Below, piece by piece: positions 1 through 12,473 of a stretch of 64,000 bases of DNA. The position numbers were made by a program, and so were the translations under genes. The stretch's first letter is position 1, and the number at the start of each line of letters is the position of its first letter. This stretch comes from Lepidodermella squamata (taxonomy: Eukaryota; Gastrotricha), in assembly GCA_047495785.1 (NCBI GenBank), contig JBLDXI010000024.1, positions 4,898,001 to 4,962,000 on the forward strand, in the 5' to 3' direction. Below the pieces are notes generated by a model. That model saw nothing but the letters and a program-made list of their open reading frames with translations, had not been told where the DNA came from and made no database searches.

Positions 1-892
1 CAAAATCGTCGGTCAAATTGTTTCAAACAATTCTTAGACATTTTATTCGAATTTTAAGATTTTTCCTTGCCTTCCTTGTTTTTCAGGCATCTTAACCTAA
101 ACTAACTAAATACCCGGTTATTTTTTATTTCTTGTACCGGTATTCATTGATATATTATATTACTTGATCATTTCTTATATTAATTTTACGTAAAATCACG
201 CAATTTTCTTCGAAAATGATTAATTTGTATTTTTATGTCAAACATTAGCCGTAATATTTTATTTTTTTTCCATCGATTGATTTATACCCGATTTTCTCCG
301 CGCGCTCAGGTGCGCAATTTTTTATATGACCTTCAATATTTAATTCTGCAACTTTCTTACCTTTTTACCTATTTTTTGAAAATTGGTAAATTCTGAATTT
401 TTATAAATTGAGTCGAAAAATCATTTTTCCACATCTTTCCAATCAGCTGATCAGTGCATTACGCTGCGTCTAGACGCGATAAGGCTCATATAAATGACTC
501 ACACTTTAATTAACCTCGTCCATTCGATATTTTCATGTAAAACATGAGTTTCCTCGCCAAAGATTTCCTCGCCATTTTCATGTTCAGCACATGGGAAATT
601 ATTCCATTTTTAAAGGTATTTCTGAAGTGTTCATGGCAACAATTTTTCTACTCGATTTTTCTGCCTATAAAATTAGGGAGCAGTTGTAATCAATTCATTC
701 GATTCCGTCTATCGATTGATACGTGTCTTCGCAAAGAATTATTAATTACGTTGACCTATATATCGATTGTCTATTATTAATTCATTGATCTAGGTCATTT
801 TCAATGAGCACGTGACCTGACCTTGCGGTTTCTTTTTTACAAAGTGCGTCTAGTCATCGCTATGCAGTCAAAATAGCAGAAGCAGAAGCAGC
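1..892. other. AT-rich 5' flank of the glutamate receptor gene
   Basis: No gene is supported here. A 78-codon open frame at 544-780 has no recognisable domain, lies in AT-rich sequence and shows no splice link to the receptor gene. The stretch may hold the receptor promoter, but no clear core element is visible. Confidence 0.5.
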
Positions 893-3800
893 ATGCCGTC
901 GCGCTTCATTGCGCTCGCGCTCGTTGCGGCGAGCGTCGCGACCGGGGCCGTGCGTGGCGGCGTGCGCAAGGCGATCCGCGAACGGGCCGACGCCGTGGCG
1001 CCGTTGCCGCAGCCCAGGACCGCCGCGACGGCCGCCTCGCCGCAGTTCTACGTGCCGCCCGACTACAACGCCCAGCCGGCCGCCTACTACGCCCAGGCAC
1101 CGTACTACTACGACTCGTATGCAAGCAGCGGCAATGGCCTCGTCGGATCGGCTGGCAATACTGCCGGGGTCATTGGGGCGAGTCCGAGCGTGGCACCATT
1201 GTCAACGCGATCGGAGGTAATTTTAGTGTCAAATGAAAGAAAATTATTGATTTCTAAGAAATTCTTGGAACAGTAAGGGCTAAGGTTATGGGGTCTTGGA
1301 CCATTTAATTCCTAATAATAAATTAATTAAATTCCATATTAATTATTTATAAATTTGTTTATTTATGAATGTATTTTTTTCGTTTTTTTCAAATTTATAA
1401 ATTCATTAAAAATTAATTTAATTTATTTCTTTATGATAATTTATGATAATATTTATTTTAAGGTGCTGACCATGCCAGGTGATATTATTTTCGGAGGGCT
1501 GTTTCCAATCCACGAGCAGGACGCGGTGAAGGGATGCGGGCGCATTGATCCGGAACGCGGCATTCAACGCCTCGAAGCTATGCTGTTCACCCTCGATAAA
1601 ATCAACAAAAATTTCACGAATCTACTACCCGGCATTCGGCTCGGCGCCCTAGTTATGGACACGTGCGGGTCGGACTACATCGCGCTCGAGAGGTCGTTGG
1701 AAATTGTTCAAACAGCTGGGGCGACTGATGCGCTATCGGTATCGGCCGGGCAGCGGCGCGACTACTCGACGTGTCTCAGGCAGCAGCAGGCCTCGGCGGA
1801 ACGGGCTGACAAAAATAACAAGCTAGGCCTAGGACTGATGCCGGGGCTAGTCGGAGCGGCTTCAAGTACAGAGTCAATACAAGTGAGTGTCTGAATTATT
1901 GGGACACATTTGGGACTAAGAACACAAAGTCAGGAAATATTTTCAAATTTTCAAAAATTTTCGAAAAAATTTAAAAAAATTTGAATTTTTAGGGATCGAT
2001 AGCTAGATCGTTCGGAATGAAGGCTGAATGCTGAATTTTTGAACCATTTCAATTCTCAACTTTTCCATTTTTTCCGCTGTTTTAGGTGGCATCGTTATTT
2101 CGGCTTTTCAGAATTCCTATGATAAGCTACGCGTCAACATCTGCCGAACTGTCGGACAAGAAGCGTTACGAATTTTTCGCGCGAACCGTGCCGTCAGACG
2201 TGCACCAGTCGCGGGCCGTCATCGACATTCTCGTCGCCTTCGACTGGACCTACGTGTCGGTGATATACAGCGACGGCGATTACGGTTCAAGTTTGTTCGA
2301 GGCCTTCCTCAGGAACGCGTCCAGCGCCGGCATTTGCATAGCCCACGTTGCTAAGCTCAACAAACGCCGCGATATGACCGAGTTTCGCGAGCACGTCCGC
2401 GCCCTCGTCGACAAGGAACGCGCCCGTGTTGTTGTGTTGTTCGTCACGGCGATGGACGTGAGACAATTTTTGAAGGCCGTCGCGCTTGAAATTGCTGCTG
2501 AAGCCTTGCCTTACTTTCAATTCGTCGCCTCAGACGGCTGGGGCACCCAGAAAGCTTTGCTCAGGTATGTGGGAGCTAAATGTTAATTTTCAAAAATCGG
2601 TGAATTTGAAATTTTCACATTTTGATTCGTGAATACTTATTTTGAAAAATTTCAAAATTTCAAAATTTCAAAAAGTAATTAAAACTGAAATTTTTCAACA
2701 ATTATTCACTCGCACAAAATTTTGAAAATTTTGACAATCTTTACAATTAGAATTTTTTATAAAAGTTTCTGAAAATGTATTAATTGAAAAAATCCTAAAA
2801 ATTTAAAAAATCGAAATTTTGTTTTTAAAATTTCTGAATTTTAAGATGTAAATCAGGACATTTTTTTCGACAGAAATAATTATTCTTCCTTTTCACTAGT
2901 GATCCAGATGCGAGTTTGGCATCGGAGGGTGCCATAACCCTGGAAATAAAAACCGCGCCTCTACCTGGTTTCGACGACTATTTCAAACGGCTCATGGCCA
3001 ACCCATCGGCTAACACGCGAAATCCGTGGTTCCGCGAATTTTGCGCGAATAATGCTGCCTTGAGGGCGGGCAAGCCGCCACCGCCCGGCCAGTCGCCCTG
3101 CTGGCTCGATGAGTACCAACAAGACTCGAAGACTATCTTCGTCCACAATGCTGTGTATGCCTTCGCGAAAGCTCTGCGGAATATTCAACAGCGGCACTGT
3201 GGCAAGAAGCATATCGGGTTGTGCGAGCAAATGATTCAAAACCTTCAGGCGACTAATGTCTTCAAAACGATTTTAAGCATCAATTTTACAGGTAATTGAG
3301 ATTTAACAAATCATTTAAAATTGAAATAAATTGAAATTTAAAAATTGAAACTTCAAGGTTTAAAAATTTATTTTCAACATCATTTTAAAAATTCATAATC
3401 TTGAAGTATCCGACCAATTGAAACTCAACATAAATTTCCATCTTTTTCGAAAATTTTAATCAACTTTTTGTGATTAATTGGCTTGATTTTTCAATCATTT
3501 TTAGATCCTATTGGGCGGCATGTGAAATTTGACGAATTTGGCGATGCCGTTGGCCAGTACCACGTTTACAAGTACCGGCGGATAGTTGTGCAAGACGGCG
3601 AGGCCGGCAGTACGTACGGCGCGTACCGGTACCAGTACGACCGAGTCGGCGAGTGGGCAAACTCGCGGCTCGCCATTCCACGCTCAATGCGCCTTGTTGT
3701 GCCTTATATCAACAATACAAAGGTAAAAATTCGGAATGCTCATAATATCTGCAAAACTTAACTTGGGCTTGAGAATTAGGAAGGAAATTAGGAAAATAGG

Positions 3801-6800
3801 GACGGGAAAAGGTATACATAAATAATTTTGAACCACTAATAATAAGGTTCCGGCGCAACAATTCAGCACTTAATTTTTCCGTCAATGATCGATACTGATC
3901 AATTCCTGAACTTGGGATTTTTTATTTTAGCCTTATGAAAAATTATTTATTTTGGATTCCAAGCCGGCTGATATCGGAAAAATCACTGATTTGTAAAATC
4001 GATACTTGGAATCAATATCGGCTCTGTAGGCTGAAGTTCGACTCTTAAAATGGTCGCTCATATCGCAAAATGCGCGTAATAGTAAGACCTATCGGCTAGG
4101 CATGATACCAAAAAACTGAGGTTATTGGGAAGACCTGAAACTAGACCAACCATATAACGAGAAAATCCAGTGCTGGGACCTAAAATTTAGGGGTTCCACT
4201 GTCGACACATTTGATTGAGAATAGGATTAGGAATTGAGATTAGGATTAGTTTCTACTGCTGTTAGAATATCCGTATTCATTGGAATTCGTTCGAATTATG
4301 TTTTTATTTCATTTTTAGGTTCGCTCAAAATGCAGTGACCCGTGTCGCATAGGTGAAGCGATGCGCGTCCTCGTGAAAGGCTGCTGTTGGGAGTGCGTCG
4401 CGTGTGCGCCGCACCAGTACGTCGGCGCCAACGCCTCGGCGTGCGTCGAGTGCGACGCCGGCTACTGGCCGGACCCGGACACGCACTCGTTCTGCTTGAA
4501 GCTCGACGAAAAGCACCTCGACATGGCGTCGTGGTACGTCATCGTCTCCGGTGCTATCGCCTTCGCCGGCATGCTCATCACCGTACTTGCTACCATTGTC
4601 TACGTCAAATTTGTCGATACGCCTCTAGTCAAGGTAAAAAAATGATATAAATGATTAAATCTCTCTATAGGCCTTAACTTTATTTTGCTTTTTAATCAAT
4701 ATTTATGCTGACCTTTTCTTTTATGAATGTTTAAAAATTCCTATTCCTAATAGTCCTAATTCACCATTGCTATCAATCCCGAATCTCTTCATTTTTGTTT
4801 TGATTCCTTATCTTGTTCCTGTTCCTATTTCCTATTTTTCCGAATTTTGCGAATAAAATCCTATACGAAGTAATTCGAATTTATCCAATCGAACTGATGG
4901 ATGCCAAGTCTCAAAGCCTCTACTTATAATTCTCATTCCTTTCATTTGCCCGGCCTGATCCTATTCTTCCTATTAAACTTCCAATACGACGCAAATTTCC
5001 CATTCCTTTTCCTATAGTCCAATATTCCAATGCGATTATCAAACCATTTCCGACCTATTCCAAGTCAACTTTTAATCTAAACCTATTTCAATAATCCTAT
5101 TCCTATTCGATATCGGCTACCATTCTGATTTATCTCTATTATCCTTAAACAAATGTCTATAAAATTACCTAAAATCTAAAATTCTTTTTATTTTATAATA
5201 TTTCCGTTCCTTTTAAAGTTCGCTTCTTCTCTTATTCCTTATTTCCTATTCCCATTTCCTAATTCCTAATTATCTTTTGTCCTTATCTTAATTCGAATTT
5301 TCAAATTTCAAAAAATATTTTAGGTATTTTCATTTGTCTTCTCACTTTCCTATTCTCAGCTGCGATCTTCCTAAATCTATTTTTTTTATCATATTTCCTC
5401 ATTTTTAATAAATTATTTGAAACAGCAGAATATTTATTGTACATTTTTTTGTATGCAGGCTTCTTCGGTTGAACTGTCCTTCATCATACTGGGCGGGTGT
5501 TTCGTCACATTCCTAACCACGTTCCTATACCTGTTATGGCCTTCAATTCCGATCTGCGTCGTGCGGCGGCTTTCATTCGGCCTTGGCATTGCTTCAATTT
5601 ACTCGGCCATAGCCGTTAAAATCAATCGAATCTACAGAATTTTCGACGCTGCTTCAAAGTCATCACAACAACCAGCAATGATATCACGTAAACATTTTTT
5701 TAATAATTTTTTGAATTAATTGAAAAATCGAAATTTCTGATGGGTCTTATAGAAAATCGTGCCGCTGTTCGATTTGCGTTTGAATTACAAAAAAAGGAGA
5801 AATGTTAATTATTATTGAAAAATGTTCCCAATCATCTATGAAACAGCAATTTCTCACTTATTTCTGGGACATTTTCGCAACATTTTCTCACTTTTCTTCT
5901 TCTATTATTCAACCTCATTCTGCAATTTTTTCGCATTTTTTCCGCAAAATTTATAGAAGATGATAATCGTAAAGTGGATGAGTCATCGTTAGGCGAAGAG
6001 CGTCGAAAAAAGGCTAAGTCGGGCGGCGAAAATGCTTCAGACTCGGCGGTGTTGAGTAACAGCCGCCGCCTCGTGAAGCTGCTGTCAGTGGGCACGGAGC
6101 GGTTGATAGAACGCCATCGCCAAGTCAGATTTCTTGAACCTGTCAAACGGCCTGTAGTTAGACTGCTGGGCATGTTTACAGCAGCTTTTTTTCACTCGTC
6201 TTTTGATATTATTTATTTTTGTTGTAAAAATAACGTGAGGTTATAAAATAATGGAGCCGTTGAGTGACTGCGTTATAAGCTTATCATCACCGCACGCTTT
6301 ATACACTCACGTTATAAACAAAAAATTATCCAGAGTAAAAAATTTGTGCGCAAAAAATGTCCTGTCTTGGAATTATTGTGCGCGAGTGATAAAAAATGAA
6401 GGAAAATTTATAGGCTAAATTAGCTTTATTGAATTTGAATAAAATTTATTTGAGCGAAAAGTTGATATTGAAATTCAACACTTGCTATATAGTACTCTAA
6501 TATAATTTTGAGAGGTTGAAAAACAATTTTTGATTCCGAAGACAAAGTTGTATTTTAGATGATTCCCGTGATATCTGCAATTTGGCGTAATTTTTATACG
6601 TATTTTACATGGGTTCGGGCGATTTTAAACGTTTTCGCATACATTTGAACAATTATAAGATAGTTTGTGGGACGCTCATTTGCATAAATGGTACATATAT
6701 TGAGAGTTTCAGCTTTTATACATCGGAGTTTATTTCGAAAAATAACTATGAATAAATGGCGCACATTTTCGCACAGTCGAAAGGCAAATTACCCGATTTT

Positions 6801-9593
6801 CACCTGAATTAACGGAAATGTCCTGCAAAAGCCAGCCGGAATTGTGAAGGAATTTTTTATTTCGAGAATGAAAAATGACAATAAAAGGGATGAGGAACTC
6901 TAAAATAAGAAGCCACAGGAAAATCTTAAAAAATTCAAAAAGCCATTAGAATTGAAATCAAACGTGTCGCACTTGTTACTATCCTGGAATGTCAGTTTTA
7001 GACAAGATTTAATTTAATTTCTCAAAAAAGTTCCATAATTAAACAATGGTTGCACAATTTATGGGATACGCTGCAGTGGGTGAAAATAGTTTTATTTTTC
7101 TCGAAATTTGCCTGAAAAAATCACACTTCTTGATCAAACTTTTTTCCAATCTCTTCTTACTAAGAAAAATCGGTCAAATATGTCTCTATCGTACCTTCGA
7201 TAAATCACTCTTTAAACTAATTAATCAATTAACTAATTAATTTAATAAAAATTCATTCGCACATTTTTTGCACTTGCTGCTGCTGAGTAAAATTTATTCT
7301 CGAAATTTCAATTTTTAAAAATTAATTTTTTTCTAATATTTTTTTTCAACAGCCGAGAGTCAGTTAATGCTAGTCGCGTGCTTCGTCGGCGTTCAACTCA
7401 CCCTCAGCGTCGTCTCACTGCTCTTCGACCCGCCCGACGTCTCCGACTTCAACCCGTCCGGCGACCGCCGCACCTGGTACAAGGTGTGCACAATCACCGC
7501 CCGCTCATACGCCCTACTCATGGCGCTCACCGTCGGCCTCATCATCGGCGCCACGTACTACGCCATCCGCACGCGCAACTGCCCGGAGCCGTACCGAGAG
7601 GCGCGCGTCGTCGGCTTCTCCGTCTACACAACGTGCATCATATGGCTGGCGTTCGTGCCGCTCTTCTTCACAACTTCAAGCTCAGTTGAACTGCAAACCA
7701 CGGTCATATGCATATCGCTATCGCTGTGCGGCTGGGTCGTACTCGTGTGCCTGTTCTCGCGACGCATCTACATCATCGTATTCAGACCGGCGAAAAACGT
7801 TAAACCCGGCAAATTCACGCTATCGGCCGCTGTGTCGAAAAACGCGTCCATCGTCACGAAATTAGCACTTTCAAAGTCTGAAATCGAAAGTAAAGAAATG
7901 GCGCATCTGCACCAGAGTCGAATGTCCGTAACTGGGACATCGGTTATCAGCCGCACAATGGGCGCGACGCTGCAACCCGAGGAGGAGAATAGCACTGTGC
8001 CTAACGTCGCCTCAGCCCTCGCCCTAGCTGCTGAGCCCGCCCTTATTGTAGTGACCCCGTGCGGTCACCCAGGGCGCCCCGCAGGGGTGCCGGAGGTGTC
8101 GGAGGAGGCGGAGAATCGGCCGACGCCGACGAATGAACGGCGAACGCAACAACAATCGCCGGTGTCCGAAACTGGGTCGAATAACACGGTCACGCGTGGT
8201 GAACGCGATTCAATCGAAAGTTCAGAAATTTTAGGTGAGTAAAAACGCAAAAATTACGCATTAAAAAATTGCTTTTTTCGTTTTGAAAGATTCGCTGAGA
8301 TGAATCACCCCGCTTCGAGTAATTAAACCCCACCTAACTAATTTTTTCATAATTTAAAATGAAATTATTTTCAGGTGGATTATTGCGATTGGCGAATAGT
8401 GAGGATGCGTCCTATTCAACATTGAGTAAATAATAAAACACCCCGAAATTATTTTTAATTTCAAAAATTTCAGTGATAAAATTTTGAATTTCACAGAAGA
8501 AAAAATTGCTGCAAAATTAGGTAAATAATAGAAAAACCCTCGTGACCCCTGTGACCCCTCGTGACCTTGTTATAATTTTGGTTGAATTTTTTTCATGTAA
8601 TTTTAGAGGATGAGACGTCATCGAGAGGCGATGATACTACAACTTCGATCACGTCGAGTAAATTAAACCCCGATTTTGTTCGCTTGAACCCCTTTAATTT
8701 TATATTTCCTCGCTTGATTGATTTCTAAGGCGAGATGGAGTCGTCCATTGAAGACGGAGCAATGAGTATCTCCTCGAGTAAAACCCGCATTTAAAAAAAA
8801 AGCTAAAATTTTTCGTTCTTTCAATTTTATCAAAATGTATAAAATATTTGCTTGGCTTCAAATAATTTCAATATTATTTTGAAAAAGTTATAAAAAGCTA
8901 TTGTTAAAGCTTTACATTTTTGTAATTATTTTATGTATTTTTTTACATTTTTGTTTAATATTTTTAAATATATTTTTTGTTATTTTTTCAGATGAAATTA
9001 GGTCTTCATCTTCCTATTCGAAATTATGCCGCGAAGTGGATCAGGACGATTCGAACGCTTACGTCAATTTAACGCCTTTAATGGCTGCTAAAATGCGCAA
9101 TAACACCGGCTATCAGGGTCACCACCACCACCACCGCTCGCTAATTATCCCGAACGCCAGCGCGTTGGTGCCACCTCCGGTGCCACAGCGCCCTGTCGGT
9201 GGTCGGAGCGCGTCATCAGTCGCGCCTATCGCTTCAATTTCATCACTTGGCGCGACTTCATCGACGATACCTATGATAGACAGGTCACCCGGCGTGTCGT
9301 CAGCCGCGTCTAACAACATTTTCTACGACGCAAGTGTAGTCGATGGCAGTTCATCGACGTTGACGAGGCGGAGGGTGACCCCGCTCGGCAGTGTGACGAG
9401 TGATGGGGTCGATGCGACCGTGGTGACCGGGAATGCTGGCCCATTCACGGCGCGGTCTTCGTGTACGACGAACGCGAACAACAGCATGAGCAGCCAGGAC
9501 GACATCGCGTCGATTCTCGACCGCCACGAGCAGTTGACGACGGTGTACACTGACGTTATAGCGATATGCAACGGAGCTGTTGTCAATTTATGA
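893..9593 (+). CDS. metabotropic glutamate receptor (class C GPCR), 13 exons
   Basis: Plasma-membrane G-protein-coupled receptor for glutamate. Inferred exons: 893-1216, 1463-1882, 2086-2564, 2900-3291, 3505-3722, 4319-4633, 5459-5687, 7353-8234, 8375-8425, 8497-8520, 8607-8657, 8730-8777, 8992-9593; all phases match and give 1344 residues. Order: signal peptide and a low-complexity Ala/Pro/Tyr stretch (residues 1-108); the ligand-binding clamshell (about 112-610) with GDIIFGGLFP, the ISYASTSAELSDK strand and NTRNPWF; a cysteine-rich domain in exon 6 with nine Cys, the number usual for the family; seven membrane segments from about residue 683 to 920, including the RRLSFGLG and NRIYRIF motifs after TM3; a long cytoplasmic tail. 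Odd points are the Ala/Pro/Tyr-rich N-terminus and the tail of four small symmetric exons. Assignment to mGluR is firm; subgroup, microexons and exact N-terminus are inference. Confidence 0.9.
3959..4200 (+). repeat. dispersed repeat R1, copy a (receptor intron)
   Basis: Shares a diverged but clearly collinear stretch with 40960-41213, including GGCTGATATCGG, AATCACTGATTTGT and AAAATGCGCGTAATA. Both copies lie in introns, of the receptor and calponin genes. No coding potential or terminal repeats are seen, so the family is unknown. Confidence 0.55.
4660..5400 (+). repeat. degenerate TTCCTATTCC-rich intron sequence
   Basis: The large receptor intron between exons 6 and 7 is strongly pyrimidine-biased, with many imperfect CCTATTCC/TTCCTAT units. 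It looks like a decayed low-complexity repeat; no exon is seen in it. Confidence 0.4.
5957..6246 (+). other. possible alternative terminal exon inside the receptor intron
   Basis: A GC-richer island within the 1.67 kb intron between the receptor exons ending at 5687 and starting at 7353. It follows an AG acceptor (TTTATAG, ending 5956) and is open to a stop at 6244-6246, in a phase that would continue from the 5687 donor. The predicted basic peptide has no membrane segment or recognised domain. Splicing it in would truncate the receptor after TM3. It could equally be an unrelated fragment or chance. Confidence 0.25.
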
Positions 9594-9662
9594 CGCGAGA
9601 TATGAGCGAATGGATTTTCACCGCTGTATACACTGACAGTCGTGCTTCTTTGATATGAAAAT

Positions 9663-9668
9663 AATAAA
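9663..9668 (+). terminator. poly(A) signal of the glutamate receptor gene
   Basis: AATAAA 70 bases after the receptor stop codon, with no competing gene between. Confidence 0.5.
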
Positions 9669-9954
9669 GGCAATAATAATAATGTTATTATTATGTTGCA
9701 TTTGACATGAATTTTTCTTATGCGCCGCGTGAGTTCATCAGCGATGATAATTGTGCCACTTATCTATTATTACGTGTTTGTTTTGCATTTTCGTCCCGGA
9801 ATAAAAGGTTGAAGTTTTCGGTCGTTCCGATTTTTTTATCCGCGCCGCTGTTCAGTGCGTTGAAATTGAGGTTAAATTTACACAAGGAGTTGTCGAACTA
9901 TTTGTTTTAATGGCCTCAGAAGCCTACTGAAACTAACAAAAATACAAAAGCGGA

Positions 9955-10027
9955 CGACGCTGATGGGACTCGAACCCACAATCTTCGGATCCGAAGTCCG
10001 ACGCGATAGCCATTTCGCCACAGCGCC
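9955..10027 (-). tRNA. tRNA-Arg(TCG)
   Basis: Cluster A copy. Anticodon loop CTTCGGA in a TCGGA/TCCGA stem; same sequence as the array gene at 49020-49092. Confidence 0.93.
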
Positions 10028-10129
10028 TGTCACATGAAGTATAGCCTATACAAGATTTGAGGTTTATTGCATGCTCGAAGCTGAACCCGCGCTGGTTCAT
10101 CTGAATCAAATTGAATATTCAGTCAGACG

Positions 10130-10213
10130 GTCAGGATGGCCGAGCGGTCTAAGGCGCCAGACTCAAGATCTGGTCCTCGAAAGAGGGCGTGGGTTCGAAC
10201 CCCACTTCTGACA
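10130..10213 (+). tRNA. tRNA-Leu(CAA)
   Basis: Cluster A copy. Anticodon loop CTCAAGA, long variable arm typical of Leu, acceptor pair GTCAGGA/TTCTGAC. Same as the array form at 48834-48917. Confidence 0.93.
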
Positions 10214-10303
10214 CTATTTTTCGCATGCTTAGACTTATTTCCGATTCATATCATCAGTATTATGGCTGTTACTTCTCAACATTTACGCGAAAAAAGTGCC
10301 AAC

Positions 10304-10375
10304 TGGAGGCATCGGGGATTGAACCCGAGACCTTCACAATGCGAATGAGACGCTCTACCACTGAGCTATGCCCCC
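10304..10375 (-). tRNA. tRNA-Ala(CGC)
   Basis: Cluster A copy, matching 48672-48743. Its 5' acceptor end and flank are partly duplicated about 100 bases away at 10470-10505. Confidence 0.92.
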
Positions 10376-10505
10376 TAGGCTAGTGAAAGAAAAGGTTTGA
10401 ATGGTAACAAATATTATGATCGCAAGTTGAGTAATGAAGGAGCACAGTCGTCGCTGCAATAAATTGTTATGCCCCCTAGGCTAGTGAAAGAAAAGGTTCG
10501 AATGT
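10368..10505 (+). repeat. short direct duplication of the tRNA-Ala 5' end and flank
   Basis: The run ATGCCCCCTAGGCTAGTGAA and its continuation occurs at 10368-10403 and again at 10470-10505, separated by about 66 bases. The array units have only one copy, so this is local to cluster A. Confidence 0.75.
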
Positions 10506-10562
10506 TTCGAAAAGTTTCCATCAGTTGAGAGTGAGCTGAAAGTTTGTTTCAAAAACTGATCA

Positions 10563-10634
10563 AGGTCCCATCGAGAATCGAACTCGAGTCGCTGGATTCA
10601 GAGTCCAGAGTGCTAACCGCTACACCATGGGACC
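10563..10634 (-). tRNA. tRNA-Gln(CTG)
   Basis: Cluster A copy; anticodon loop CTCTGAA in a CTGGA/TCCAG stem, matching 48502-48573. Confidence 0.93.
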
Positions 10635-10721
10635 TCTCGAACGCTGCTTTTGGAAAGGAAAGCTTTCATCTCGTCACTAGCAATGCGTTTGCTGCTCTCA
10701 AACGTGTGAGCTAAAAACGTG

Positions 10722-10793
10722 TGCGTCAGCCGGGAGTCGAACCCGGATCGGCTGCTTGGAAGGCAACCATGCTGACCGTTACACCACTGACGC
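10722..10793 (-). tRNA. tRNA-Gly(TCC)
   Basis: Cluster A copy; anticodon loop CTTCCAA, matching 48343-48414. Confidence 0.93.
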
Positions 10794-10867
10794 CTGATGA
10801 ATGCGGGGACTGTATTATGGAGACTAATTGCAGAACTGACTTTCAGTCGTTATATTGCAAAAACTGT

Positions 10868-10949
10868 CGTCGCCAGTAGGATTTGAACCTACGCGCGGAG
10901 ACCGCATCTGATTTCTAGTCAGACCCCTTAACCACTCGGGCATAGCGAC
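10868..10949 (-). tRNA. tRNA-Ser(AGA)
   Basis: Cluster A copy; anticodon loop CTAGAAA and long variable arm, matching 51550-51631. It shows the complete form of the gene truncated at the array's left edge. Confidence 0.93.
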
Positions 10950-11020
10950 TTGAGTGCTCATTCAGCAGTTTCAATAACGATACACCCTGATCGACGTTAC
11001 TGGCTAGTTTTATATTGTGG

Positions 11021-11765
11021 CAATAGGTCATAAACAAGCCTCAGGTTCCGATAAACAGCAATTGGACTATCAGTTTTAAGACAAACCATTACGAGCTTCA
11101 TCAGCACAATTATCTCAATCGGCAATTATCTCTCGTTATGTCTACGTTATGTCTGCATTCCACTGCATGCTGCACCGCGTCGAAAAAGCTGTCAAGCGGT
11201 GCGAAGGCATGACCGTCTCGGCTAATGATATACCGCGCCACACTGTCATGATACACGTTTCACTGACGTTATCGCTGTCAAGAAGATGGTTGGTGGCGTG
11301 TTAAAAAATGTTGACTTTTGATGCTGCATTCTTTGCTTGGCTTTTTCGTTTTCTTTCAACGGATTAATTTGATTTTCCTTTCGATTGTCTATTAGATTTG
11401 CCTCGAATCACTCCTTGGTACGCCTGCTCGGCTGTTTTCAGGTCGGTCGAGTGGGAAGTTAGGCGCCGCGCATGATCAAAATTTGACAGAGGGATTTGCT
11501 ACAACAGACTCGAAATTGAACTTATTTCAGTTATTAAGTTGTATGAGAATTGCTGGCGCTTTTATCTATGGCTTTCGACTGGTGAATGCGGGGACTGTTC
11601 CGGAGGCTGTCTGCAGAATATTAGAATTTCAAATTAAATTCAGGATATCAAATTGCTGACACTCATTATGAACTTTGACATGCTATAATAGCGTTATTGT
11701 AGCAGGTTTCTCTCTCCTAAGTTTTATTCGAACTAAACCTGCATTGTGTACCGACCGGAGTTCAG
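11021..11765. other. intergenic, no gene seen
   Basis: Unique-looking sequence between tRNA cluster A and the first Ly6 duplication. Apart from the small tRNA-spacer fragment near 11581-11625, nothing is recognisable. Confidence 0.5.
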
Positions 11766-11876
11766 TAAATCCGAATGATAAAAAATGTTAGGAGGAAGCA
11801 TTGGTCGAAATTACAGTTATTTAATACGCAAAGTCTGTCGTCATCTTTCCTGTCAATATGTCCAACGTTCTCCCGT

Positions 11877-12389
11877 TCATGCACGAAGCAGTCTGAGGAG
11901 AACCGGAGCCGATGCTGCCAAGATAAGGGCAGGCAGCGCAATGTCGACAGGCGACGCCTTGTTGCAGTTCGCGCCCTGGCAGCAGTATACGTCCACGCAG
12001 TTGTTACCTCCGTCGCAAGTTTTTCCAGAGGTGCAAGTGTTCGCGCATCCTTTCGCAATTTGCTGTGAATATCTAAAAGAATTGGCTTGACTCGAGTTGT
12101 AGGTGGTTATCGATTTCTGTGGCATATAATCCGGATTAGCACATTTTAGTTGATGCTTATTTCAACAGTAACAAACCTGGCAATATCCCGTCGTATAAGT
12201 GCATGAATAATATACATCTACTACAGTGGTGTTGGTGTAAGTTGTGCTGGTTCCATAAATGCAGGTAGTCGTTGATTGGGCATCTATTTAATAATAGGTA
12301 AAATTCAATAAAATTCAGGTATTTCAATCGATTTGCCAACCTGTCGCAGCAATAAGAGCGAAAGCAAGCGTGAGAAGTAATGCGTTCAT
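11877..12389 (-). CDS. Ly6/uPAR-like small GPI-anchored protein, copy 1
   Basis: Secreted, probably GPI-anchored cell-surface protein; function unknown. Exons by splice reading: 12341-12389, 12177-12283, 11877-12116, phases 1 and 0, 131 residues. Residues 1-17 are a signal peptide. Next come a Thr/Tyr/Cys-rich segment and a cysteine cluster ending CCQGANCN, the usual closing signature of the Ly6/uPAR (LU) three-finger fold. A hydrophobic C-terminus after a small-residue site and ending in RLLRA fits GPI attachment. The N-terminal Cys spacing is looser than in vertebrate Ly6, so fold membership is likely rather than certain. A paralogue of the same length lies at 18274-18786. Confidence 0.75.
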
Positions 12390-12473
12390 TCTTGGCAGGT
12401 TTGGAAATTGAAAGTTAAAATATCTTCAAGAAAAATGCTTGTAATGAATAACAACTCCTAGTGTCACTGCGCC

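Larger units (their letters stand above)
9911..11020 (-). repeat. dispersed tRNA cluster A (inverted partial copy of the array unit)
   Basis: About 1.1 kb collinear with the reverse complement of the array unit from the Arg-TCG flank to beyond Ser-AGA (compare 48.27-49.14 kb and 51.5-51.6 kb). It keeps six apparently intact tRNA genes and the spacers between them. Homology fades after 11020; a short spacer fragment (GTGAATGCGGGGACTGT) recurs near 11581. Confidence 0.85.

Noticed and set aside
906-1124. Minus-strand Arg/Ala-rich open frame opposite receptor exon 1
   Set aside because: GC-rich antisense shadow of the real exon; no domain.
5832-6173. Minus-strand 113-codon open frame in the receptor intron
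   Set aside because: No recognisable domain; overlaps the plus-strand island, which at least has a compatible splice acceptor.
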